Assembly (NCBI GenBank): GCA_022575985.1 | Contig: JAKSXM010000103.1 | Span: forward strand, 1 to 64,000 | Length of the DNA stretch: 64,000 nt | Reading direction: 5' to 3' | Source of the DNA: Anagrus nilaparvatae | Taxonomy: Eukaryota; Arthropoda; Insecta; Hymenoptera; Mymaridae | Shown: piece after piece, positions 10,606 to 19,689 of the stretch | Layout: each line of letters begins with the position of its first letter | How positions within the stretch are numbered: the stretch's first letter is position 1 | Notes under the pieces: model-generated | The model's input: the letters and a program-made list of their open reading frames with translations, nothing else | Databases searched by the model: none | What the model was told of the DNA's origin: nothing | Made by a program: the position numbers and the translations under genes

Positions 10606-12477
10606 ATGGTTCGAAATTATATCAGAAAAACTCAGCGGCCTGAATATAGCAAGGATGTAGTTATAGAAGCAGTCAAGTCTGTAGTGAAAGATAAAAAAAC
10701 AGTCCGATCGATAGCTTTAAAATACAAAGTACCAAGAACTACTTTAGAAAGGTGGTGTAAAAAAGCAAGAACTGAAGATGAGATTGATAATCTATCATTT
10801 TCTATGGGCAGATTTAGAAATGCATTTCCAGAAGAGTTGGAAAAAAAATTTGTTGAAATATTACAATCTATGAGTCAAAAATTATTTCCATTAACACCTC
10901 TGGATGTAAGACAGTTAGCTTTTCAGTATGCTGAATTGAATAATGTACATCATAAATTTAATGTAAATACACGTCTTGCTGGACAAGATTGGTATGTTAA
11001 TTTTATGAAAAGAAATGAAGATTTTAAGCTAAGACCTACTAAAGAAAAAAATGTTGCCAGTCCTGGAACTAGCACAGCTGAAAGTAGCAGCACAAGTATT
11101 ATAGATTTATTTTATAATGCTGTTTCTGAGTTACAAAGTACACATTATTTTCCAGCAACCAGAATATACATTGTTTCAGAAGCTGGAGTCATTTCGATTC
11201 CAAAGTCTACTCCTGATTCACAAACAAGTGTATTATCAACATTAACTTGTTGTAATGCAGCTGGTCATTTTATTCCACCACTTATGGTATTTCCATCAGC
11301 AGAAAAAGATCCTTCATTTTCAAATGGTTGTCCTCCAGATACTGAAATTGTATGTCATCCATCTGGTTGGGTGCAAAAAGAAATATTTTATCCAACTTGG
11401 TTTGAACATTTCTTAGATCATGTTTCACCTAAACCTAAAAGGCCAGTTCTTTTATTAATTAGTGGATGTACTAAATATTTAATGAATGTTGAAATTATTG
11501 AAAAGGCTAAACAAAACTATACCCATATTTTATGCGTACCAACAGGAGAAAATCCAAAATTAGATCCATTAGAATGTAATTTTATGGTAGAGTTAAAAAC
11601 AAATTATGTTGAACAATGTAAAAAATATTTAAGTGAAAATCCAGATACAAATATAAATATACACAATATTGGAAAAATTTATGGTATAGCTTATTTAAAA
11701 TCAGCTACACCCCTTAATGCCATGCATGGATTTGAATATTGTGGAATACATCCATTTAATCGAAATGCTTTAGATGAAAATATTGCAGTACCATCATCAT
11801 CCACAAAACAAAAAATTGATGAAGAAGAATCAAGTGATAAGCCAAAAGCTAAAAAACAAAGAAAATCAGTACCTTCAAAAATAAGTAAAAAAAATGAATT
11901 AATTAAAGATGATTCTTTGATTAAAAATACAGAAAATTCTTTATCAAGTTCGAGTATTTCAAATCAGACAAGTACCTTAGCTCGTAACCCTGCAGAAATT
12001 CCAATTAACAGCCATAATTTAAGTAGGAGCAACTACAATTCTCCTTACCAATCAGTTTCTTACCCAACAGTTATAAATACATCTGGGCATAACAGTAACA
12101 CCAATTATTCAAATATTCCAATTAATAACCACCCTCACATAACAAATACAAATAATACCTTAATGTCAGGTCATAATAATCCTCAATTAATGTCACCAAA
12201 TCAAGGGCAAATACCAGTTATAACTCATCATCATAATCGAGAACATATACCAATTATAACACAACATCAAAATCGTGAACAGATACCAGTTATTACTCAA
12301 CATCAAGCACAAATGTGTGTTGGAAATCATAATCAAATTCCATCACATCACAATGCCCAAATACCTGTTAACCATATGGTAAATCAGTTTACTCAACCAG
12401 GATCTTACCATTTACCTTATGTGCAAACAATAAATCACACCCTTAATGATTGTCAAAATATTCATTATCAAAATTAA
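10606..12477 (+). CDS. pogo-like transposase-derived protein with long N/Q/H-rich tail, catalytically dead
   Basis: This is an intact 623-residue frame. The N-terminus (MVRNYIRKTQ, then a psq-like helix-turn-helix to about residue 55 with RSIALKYKVPRTTLERW) and the DDE_1-like core (about 165-390, with CCNAAGHFIPPLMVFP, NPSGW-like HPSGW and GIHPFNRN) place it in the pogo family. All three catalytic positions are changed: S191 (IVSEAG, where relatives have VDETG), S286 (LLLISGC, where relatives have LLLLDGH) and E323 (DPLECNF, where relatives have QPLDVSF). After a basic stretch (KPKAKKQRK, 412-420, a likely nuclear localisation signal) comes a 200-residue low-complexity tail. The tail is rich in N, Q, H and S, with repeated NREQIPVITQHQ-like units at about 533-590. 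Start context is acaaATGG just after a predicted acceptor. The long intact frame with a lost triad and an added tail suggests domestication as a nuclear DNA-binding regulator. Confidence 0.9.
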   Translation: MVRNYIRKTQRPEYSKDVVIEAVKSVVKDKKTVRSIALKYKVPRTTLERWCKKARTEDEIDNLSFSMGRFRNAFPEELEKKFVEILQSMSQKLFPLTPLDVRQLAFQYAELNNVHHKFNVNTRLAGQDWYVNFMKRNEDFKLRPTKEKNVASPGTSTAESSSTSIIDLFYNAVSELQSTHYFPATRIYIVSEAGVISIPKSTPDSQTSVLSTLTCCNAAGHFIPPLMVFPSAEKDPSFSNGCPPDTEIVCHPSGWVQKEIFYPTWFEHFLDHVSPKPKRPVLLLISGCTKYLMNVEIIEKAKQNYTHILCVPTGENPKLDPLECNFMVELKTNYVEQCKKYLSENPDTNINIHNIGKIYGIAYLKSATPLNAMHGFEYCGIHPFNRNALDENIAVPSSSTKQKIDEEESSDKPKAKKQRKSVPSKISKKNELIKDDSLIKNTENSLSSSSISNQTSTLARNPAEIPINSHNLSRSNYNSPYQSVSYPTVINTSGHNSNTNYSNIPINNHPHITNTNNTLMSGHNNPQLMSPNQGQIPVITHHHNREHIPIITQHQNREQIPVITQHQAQMCVGNHNQIPSHHNAQIPVNHMVNQFTQPGSYHLPYVQTINHTLNDCQNIHYQN

Positions 12478-13082
12478 TAATCAGACCAAAAATTATAAAT
12501 ATAATTTGTAAAAAAAAAATATTTAAGCTCAAATTATTACTTATTAAAAATTATTATGCAATTGTCATAAATGATTTATATTCTTAAATAGTTAATATTA
12601 TTTTATAAAAAATCATTGTTATTATAAAAAAAAAAAATATATATATATTGTAAGTTTAGCTGTAAATGAATTTTATATAATAATTTTTTTTAAGTTTTTC
12701 AATATATAAAAAATGGGATTTAGGGAACAACTTAAAAATATAATTTTTAATATAATATAATATTATTTGTTAGGGATTTTTTAGACTGTTTTTCTTTTAT
12801 ATGAAATATTTTTTAATTTTTAAAAATAAAGTTTTTATGTAAATTTTATTATATATATATACATAATTTATATGCATATTTCATTAATGTATCTAAAATA
12901 TTAATGAATAAAAAAATAAAATAATTAAAATAAATAAATAAATATGTTAAATTTTTTTTAAGTTAACAAAAATTTTATTAAGTTGAAAAACAAAAGATCA
13001 ACATAAACTTAAAATATTGTCTAATATTTAATAATAACAACTAAAACTATTTTACTAAATGAAGTACTAAATATTATTTAAT
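12478..13082. other. 3' flank of the pogo-like gene
   Basis: Very AT-rich, with TA repeats near 12637-12652 and 12851-12862. An AATAAA at 12825-12830 is a candidate poly(A) signal for the plus-strand gene ending at 12477. No further coding exon was recognised on either strand. Confidence 0.5.
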
Positions 13083-13253
13083 TTAATAAAATAATAAACC
13101 TTTTTGTTTAAATATTTCTTGATGTTCTTCTAATCCATTTTCAATAAGCCATTCTATTACTTCATTAAAATTTTTTTCACTTTTGCAATTTGATACACTC
13201 GATAACAATAATACTGTTAATAGAATTAAACTGTTTGTTAATTTAAAGGCCAT
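13083..13253 (-). CDS. small secreted protein or first coding exon
   Basis: A 56-residue minus-strand frame begins MAFKLTNSLILLTVLLLSSV, a textbook signal peptide with a short basic n-region and a long Leu-rich core. It is followed by NCKSEKNFNEVIEWLIENGLEEHQEIFKQKG. The latter resembles the first helices of a SAM domain (a WL-x-x-NGLEEH-x-x-IF pattern). A 5' UTR acceptor (ttcttattacag, ending at 13267) sits 13 bases upstream of the ATG. A possible donor, AAG/gtttat, lies just after KQK. This could therefore be exon 1 of a longer gene whose remaining exons I cannot find at lower coordinates, or a complete tiny protein ending GLLFY. The function is unknown. Confidence 0.6.
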   Translation of the reverse strand: MAFKLTNSLILLTVLLLSSVSNCKSEKNFNEVIEWLIENGLEEHQEIFKQKGLLFY

Positions 13254-14003
13254 AATTTTTAATTATCTGTAATAAGAATAATTTTTTATTAATAAATAAA
13301 ATCTATAGCTTATACATTTTTTTTAAAAATCATGTTTTTATTTATTAAAATTAATTCCAAAAAATGTAATTACCATTTTCTCAACATGAATTTTACGCAC
13401 CCAAAAATTTACAATTTTTCAACACTTATTTTTTTGTTCACTAATTAACACTTGATTCATTCAATTAAAAAAATAAATTACATTAACTATTTATTTAAAA
13501 ATAAGTTGTTTAGTATCACATAAAGTTTATAAATATTGTAATTTAATATTTTATAAATATTAACAGGAATAAGACCTTCATTATTAAATTTCAATTTTCG
13601 CGACTGTCATTGAAGGTGCCAAGTACATTTGCGTGGGAGATTGTTTTGGAGTTAAAGGTAATTTTTTTAATATTCATATGGTACACAAATATAACAAAGA
13701 GTGCATATTGTATGAATTTACGTCATAGGAAGGAAATTCGTCTGCTTTATTAATCAACTTTTCTGCTATATTGTATATCATTTGTCTCTCTCTTACATAT
13801 TTGTGTTACAAAGGAAGAATTAAGGAGAGGGAATTTTTTTGCAAATTTATCGATAAGATAAGTATTTATAAAACCTTCAGTAGAAAAGTTCTAATTACTG
13901 TTTTATCAGCTTGCATATATAGTATGCGCGAAATTTGAATATAAAAATAATCGTTTTTGGTTGCCGGAATTTACTGGAATTTCTGGTTGCTGCTCTCTGG
14001 TTA
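13254..14003. other. AT-rich intergenic region
   Basis: It contains the probable 5' UTR and promoter of the small minus-strand secreted frame (13254 onward). No other gene is seen. Near 13960-14000 a tggttgccggaattt stretch resembles ends of the mariner-like MITE family, but no full copy can be drawn. Confidence 0.45.
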
Positions 14004-14985
14004 TACTCCAGTCAAAACGCGGTTTAGGGTGTATTTTCAGCTACTGACATGAGATTTGCTCTACTATATGTTTTTTGGGTCGCTGATCATGAAAGTCGGG
14101 GTTATTTCCGGCCGAAATTTGCGGAACACCCTTAAATTTGCAAAAACTACCCCCAAAAAGGGGTTTTTTTTGATATATTAGCAAACTGAGTTTATAGATT
14201 TAGCTAAGAATTGGTCTTATGGGGTTTTTTAGGTCGCTGAACAAGAATTTCTCGTAGTTTTCTATTAACAATTAATATTTCACCCTTAAATTAGCAAAAA
14301 TTAACCATAAAAGGGGGTGCAGTTTTTGAAATTTTTGCACTTTGAGCGACCAGATTATGTCCATACAGGTTTTTTGGGTCGCTAATCAAGAATTTGGGGG
14401 AATTTTCAATAAATAATTAATATTTCACCCTTAAATTAGCAAAAACAACCCCTAAAAAGGGTGTTTTTGCTATTTTCGCACTTTGAGCGACCAAATTAGA
14501 TCCTTACTGGTTTTTTGGGTTGCTGATCAATAATTTAAGGAGTTTTTTGTGAATAATCAATATTTTACCCTTAAATTTGCAAAAACAACCCCTAAAATTC
14601 TTGATCAGCGACCCAAAAAACCTGTATGGACATAATCTGGTCGCTCAAAGTGCAAAAATTTCAAAAACTGCACCTCCTTTTATGGTTAATTTTTGCTAAT
14701 TTAAGGGTGAAATATTAATTGTTAATAGAAAACTACCAGAAATTCTTGTTCAGCGACCTAAAAAACCCCATAAGACCAATTCTTAGCTAAATCTATAAAC
14801 TCAGTTTGCTAATGTATCAAAAAAAAACCTTTTTGGGGGTAGTTTTTGCAAATTTAAGGGTGTTCCGCAAATTTCGGCCGGAAATAACCCCGATTTTCAT
14901 GATCAGCGACCCAAAAAACATATAGTAGAGCAAATCTCATGTCAGTAGCTGAAAATACACCCTAAACCGCGTTTTGACTGGAGTA
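14004..14985. mobile_element. foldback element, family 1, with TTA target-site duplication
   Basis: This is the best-preserved family member. It starts tactccagtcaaaacgcggt at 14004 and ends with the exact complement at 14985. Flanking TTA is present at 14001-14003 and again at 14986-14988, consistent with a 3 bp duplication (or TA if the terminal TA is counted outside). The arms of about 480 bp contain three to four sub-repeats with gggtcgctgatca, tcacccttaaat and ccccaaaaagggg motifs, meeting near 14590. No coding capacity. A 3 bp TWA duplication is typical of PIF/Harbinger elements, but the termini alone do not prove that class. Confidence 0.82.
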
Positions 14986-15464
14986 TTACTGGTTGTGACA
15001 GCTACATTTTTTTATATAGTCGCAAATAACATAAATTTCCATTTTTTCTAAATTTTAAAATCAAAGTTACAATAAAAAATTCATTTTGATGAATAGCAAA
15101 CTACTGGGTATGTTAATTAAAAGAGATATAAATTATATCCACGTATCAAAAAAGTGAATTTATAGTTATAAATCGAAAAGATTTATTATTGGTCCAACAA
15201 GGTCGAAAAAAATTTTTATTATAAAATAAAATAAAAAATTTTTATAAATCTTTGATTCTTGTTAAAAAATTTTTAAGTCCCATTTTGGCTCGGTGCTTGC
15301 ATTAATGCAAAAATTAAAAATTTTAAATGAGTGAAAATCATTTTTTTAACACGGAACAGGCAGAGGGGGGTGTATCAAGCATTTTACTTTTTGGGAAGGT
15401 AAATTGTGCTATATTAGGGGGGGGGGGCAAATGCACTTTTCGATAAGGGTAATTTCGATTTAGG

Positions 15465-15545
15465 GACTTCCGGATTTAGGGGCTTATAATAATTCAGGTT
15501 TAGGGACATAGAGCTATAGAATAATAAGGATATATTAAGAGCTTA
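15465..15545. repeat. short copy of the 'ttagggact' minisatellite
   Basis: Three degenerate units of roughly 20-30 bp (gatttagggacttccggat, tttaggggcttataataatt, ggtttagggacatagag) resemble the longer array inside intron 4 of the gene at 19636-24110. Both copies follow a G-rich stretch, and both precede a cacaaaccg...ttgtaagttttttaa-type stretch (15664-15690 and 23474-23500). They therefore look like copies of one composite repeat. Confidence 0.55.
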
Positions 15546-15689
15546 AATCGAATATGAATACCCATTAGTATCCTATAGAATACTATTTATTTAATGGTTA
15601 CAAAATACTAGCGGTGATCTATGGTATAAATTTAAACACGTTCCATGTTTATTGTTTGTGAATTCACAAACCGGTTGTAAGTTTTTTAA

Positions 15690-15793
15690 TTTTCTTTAAG
15701 TTTCAAGACATTCGCAATCTTTTGAACGACAAAAAAAATTTTTGGCTGCCACAACCAGAATCCCGGTGGCCAAAACTGAAATTTTTTTCAGTG
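15690..15793. mobile_element. right-half fragment of the mariner-like MITE family
   Basis: The stretch runs from ttctttaagtttcaagaca to the terminal tttttttcagtg. It aligns by eye with the right half of the MITE at 24205-24491 (ctttacgtttcaagtcattt ... tttttttcagtg). The left half is missing. Confidence 0.5.
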
Positions 15794-16071
15794 TATTTCC
15801 TTTAAACGAAATTGTCCATACACAATTATTTGTTTATTTTTTGTTTTTTTATTAATGGTTGAGATAAATTAAATGTAATATATAACTGAGCTATTTATTA
15901 TATATTATATATTATTAGAATAAAAATAAAAATTAATTTCAGAAAACTTTAAAAAAAATTAATAGTTTTTTGCATTTAAAAGTTAGAATCGTGACTATGT
16001 TTAATTGCTAAAAAATAACAAAATCAAATATTTATAATTTTATTTATTTTTCATGAAATTACGATTATCAG

Positions 16072-18935
16072 ATAATACGACCTTTCCAGACAATTATTAA
16101 TGAACACATTTTTAAAAACTCGACCTTGTAATATTTACACTCAGACACGGAGAAAAATATTTTGTATATTTTACAAGGTTAATTTTAGTAAAACGGGGTT
16201 AGTTTTAATTACAAAAAAAATTTGTAAATTTTACAAATATGAAGTCAGAATATTGTAATTCTAACTATAAACATGGTTATATTTACAAAATATTTGAACA
16301 GAAAATAACAAAACTTTATAATGTAAACATAACCAGCAATTTTGGTTATTTTTAACAGTTATTTTTCTCCGTGGACAGTGTAGTATTAAATTAAGAAAAT
16401 TCATTAAGATGTTAGTTTAAAATTTTATGTTTCCTCATAGAGGAACCGTTGTGATAGATGAAATTTATTTTATAAAAATAAATTTATATCAATTTGTCAT
16501 ATTCATCCACTCAGATGGGGTGGTATCATAGCAAAATAGAAAAAATCAATATTTTGATCTAAAAATGTTACCTAATAGGTAATTTTGGCTGTTCTTTTCA
16601 TTTCCGAAGTTCATTTTTATATGCAAACCCTAGAAAATGTGATATCATCCCCGAAATGTGGGAAATTTTTTTTAAATTGCTTAGACGTTATTTATCATCC
16701 CCTTACAGCTCATCTGAGGGGGTGATATGACAAATTGATATAAATTTATTTTTTTTGTATTACTAATAGTTCCTAGTAAAATTTTATCTGTCCTGAGACT
16801 TTTTTTTGGACCAGTATCATTTTAAATAACGCCTAAACAATTTTTTAAATTTACCCCACATTTAGGGGATATCACATTTCCTAGGGGTTTTACGTTAAAA
16901 CGGACTTCGTAAATGAAAAATTCAGCCCCTTTTACCTACTAGGTAACTTTTTAACCCATTAACGCCCAACCGACAATTCCTGGACAGTCGCATATTTTTA
17001 TATGAAAAAATTGAAATTTTGGGCCAAAAATGTTACTTAATAAGTATTTAGGGATGCTCTTTCCGAATCTGAAGTCCGTTTTCACGTACCACCCCTCGGG
17101 GGTGCGATATTAACCCCCAAAGTGGGGTATGTTTTAAATGAATTTTTGAACTTTCTTTATAATGTTATTTAGCTAATAAAAACAGTTGATTATTATAAAA
17201 AATTATTGCTAGAACCTTTAAAAACCTCAAAAAATAAAAGAAAAATATTTTTACCTGTTTTACCCCATTGGGGGGCAAATTATGGGGGTGTGGGGGATGG
17301 ACTTTTTAGGTACTTGAATAAATTGAAATTTTTACCTAGAAATGGTATCTAGTAGATATTTAGGGCTGCTCTTTCCGAATCTGAAGTCCGTTTTCACGTA
17401 CCACCCCTCGGGGGTGCGATAACAACCCCCAAAGTGGGGTATGTTTTAAATGAATTTTTGAACTTTCTTTATAATGTTATTTAGCCAATAAAAACAGTTG
17501 ACTAATAGAAAAAATTATTGCTAGTAATTTTAAAAACCTCAGAAAATAAAAGAAAAATATTGTTAACTGTTTTACCCCATGGGAGGGCACAATATGGGGG
17601 TGTGGGGGATAGACTTTTTAGGTACTTGAATAAATTGAAATTTTTACCTAAAAATGTTATTTAGTAGGTATTTTAGGCTGCTCTTTCCGAATCTGAAGTC
17701 TATTTTCATGTTCCACCCCTCGGGATTACGATATCAACCCCCCAAATGGGGTAAATTGTAAATATACTGTTAAATATTTTTTAACTATTCAACATTTGGA
17801 AAAGTGGTTGCTCTTTAAAAAAAAATAATTACACGAACTGTAAAAAATTTCAAAAAATCACGTGCGTATATAATTATTTAATACCTAGCAAGCTATTTTT
17901 TTGCGTAATTTTAATAATTTTAAAACATTAAACGTAAATTTAAAATTTACCCCATTATAGGGGTTTATATCGCACCCCCGAGGGGTTGTATGTAAAAATG
18001 GACTTCAGATTTGGAAAAATCAGCCAAAAATACCTACTAGACACCATTTTTAAACCTAAAAATTAAAATCTTGTTTATTTATAAAGTTTGCCCCATTACC
18101 ACCCCTCTAAGGGGTTGAAATGAGGTATTTCGATATGCACGTGATTTTTTGACATTTTTTACAGTTCGTGTAAATATTTTTTTTAAAGAGTAACCTTGGA
18201 AAAGTGGTTACTTTTCCAAGTGTTGAATCGTTAAAAAATCTTTAAAAGTATATTTACAATTTACCCCATTTTAGGGGTTGATATCGTAATCCTGAGGAGT
18301 GGTACGTGAAAATAGACTTCAGATTCGCAAAGAGCAGCCTAAAATACCTACTAGATAATATTTTTAGATAAATATTTCAATTTATTCAAGTACCTAAAAA
18401 GTCCATCCCCCACACCCCCATAATTTGCCCCCCAATGGGTTAAAACAGGTAAAAATATTTTTCTTTTATTTTTTGAGGTTTTTAAAGGTTCAAGCAATAA
18501 TTTTTTATAATAATCAACTGTTTTTATTAGCTAAATAACATTATAAAGAAAGTTCAAAAATTCATTTAAAACATACCCCACTTTGGGGGTTAATATCGCA
18601 CCCCCGAGGGGTGGTACGTGAAAACGGACTTCAGATTCGGAAAGAGCATCCCTAAATACCTACTAGGTACCATTTTTGGCCCAAAATTTCAATTTTTTCA
18701 TATAAAAATACGCGAGTGTCCAGGAATTGTCGGTTGGGCGTTAATGGGTTAAGCCAAATAACAATATTTTAATTTTAAAAAAATTCAAATGGCTTGTATT
18801 TGTCGATTAGGCGCTAATGGGTCAATTTAATACTACACTGTCTGATATATTTAGAGTGTAAATATTGCACCACCTATCAGCACTATTGTATTTAAAAATG
18901 TGTTCATTAATAATTGTCTGGAAAAGTCGTATTAT
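16072..18935. mobile_element. large foldback element, family 2 (2.9 kb)
   Basis: Outer inverted repeats: ataatacgacctttccagac at 16072-16091 followed by aattattaatgaacacattt, and their complement ending at 18935. The arms are tandem arrays of ~250-300 bp sub-repeats. Each carries ctctttccgaatctgaagt, cacccctcgggggtgcgata and ccccaaagtggggtatg motifs. They are clear at 17040-17160, 17340-17460 and 17680-17760 on the left, and as complements at 17940-18060, 18250-18360 and 18560-18680 on the right. The centre is near 17870. No transposase is present. Flanking duplication is unclear. Its sub-repeats share the style of family 1 (C-runs facing G-runs) but not its termini. Confidence 0.8.
16146..16373. 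mobile_element. MITE nested in the left arm of the family 2 foldback
   Basis: Ends are inverted repeats: cacggagaaaaata at 16146 and its complement ttatttttctccgtg ending at 16373. The opposite arm of the host foldback (around 18832-18865) has no such insert. It reads straight from the complement of gacagtg into the complement of ttacactc, so it serves as the empty site. GA occurs on both sides of the insert and may be the target duplication. Confidence 0.7.
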
Positions 18936-18951
18936 TTAATAATGAAAAATA

Positions 18952-19445
18952 CAGAGAATTCTGAAATTCGTGCCCACGGTGCTAAGATGTTCCAAAAATT
19001 GTTCGCTCGGTGCGAGATACTTCCACTAACCCAAGTTTAGTTTTAGCAATTAATACGTATTTAACTCAAATAACAAGATTTATGATAACTCTAATTTTCT
19101 CAAATGAAAATATAATATATTAAGAAAGAAAGTCCAGTGTTTTTAGTTTTTACGTACAGAATGTATCAGAAATAAAAATGAAACTTAATAAAATTTCTTA
19201 TTTTCCCGAGATCATCAGTAATAAACTCAATGTTCCTTTTTTAAATACCCTCATATTCAACTAGAAATGTACTTGATTTTTTATATATTCTTACGGGTTC
19301 TATATCTATGATATATTTGGTACATGGAATCTAAACTGATAAACATTTATGAATATTTTATAAATTAAAGTTGATATAGTCGTGCAGAGAACCAATTCAA
19401 AATGGAACGCCTTAACGCCGTGCGCACGAATTTTAGAATATTCTG
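18952..19445. mobile_element. 494 bp inverted-repeat element upstream of the secreted-protein gene
   Basis: The left end (18952-18993, cagagaattctgaaattcgt followed by gcccacggtgctaagatgtt) and the right end (19403-19445) are imperfect inverted repeats of about 40 bp. ATA flanks both sides (18949-18951 and 19446-19448). Part of the interior (about 19176-19282) recurs near 24985-25090. It ends 190 bp before the start codon of the gene at 19636 and so could contribute promoter sequence. Confidence 0.65.
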
Positions 19446-19635
19446 ATAATACACTTACGTGGTGTTTTCTAACTTGATTTCATATATAATAAATTTATTT
19501 TTTTTAATTGCTTCGAGTATGAAAATAATTTTGATAACGATTAAAATATAAATTAACAATTTTAAACTTCTCTACATCACTATAAGTTAAGATTAACTAA
19601 ATTATTCAAACATAGAATATAATTGTAGCTAAAAT
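19446..19635 (+). promoter_or_regulatory. probable promoter and 5' UTR of the secreted-protein gene
   Basis: This is the only DNA between the inverted-repeat element ending at 19445 and the ATG at 19636. It is AT-rich, with TATA-like words (tatataataaattt near 19483). No transcription start can be fixed from sequence alone. Confidence 0.35.
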
Positions 19636-19689
19636 ATGAAGTATTTACTTTGCTTAACTCTAGTATTTATGTCATTAAAATTTATTTTG
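19636..19689 (+). CDS. exon 1: signal peptide
   Basis: Eighteen codons encode MKYLLCLTLVFMSLKFIL. The exon is followed directly by the donor gtaaatattt at 19690. One Lys, then an uninterrupted hydrophobic core, is typical of a secretory signal peptide. Confidence 0.7.

Larger units (their letters stand above)
14986..16071. other. AT-rich region with repeat fragments
   Basis: No gene was recognised. It includes a poly-G tract (15416-15427), a short 'ttagggact' minisatellite and a fragment of a mariner-like MITE, both listed separately, and a TA-rich tract around 15896-15920. Confidence 0.5.
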
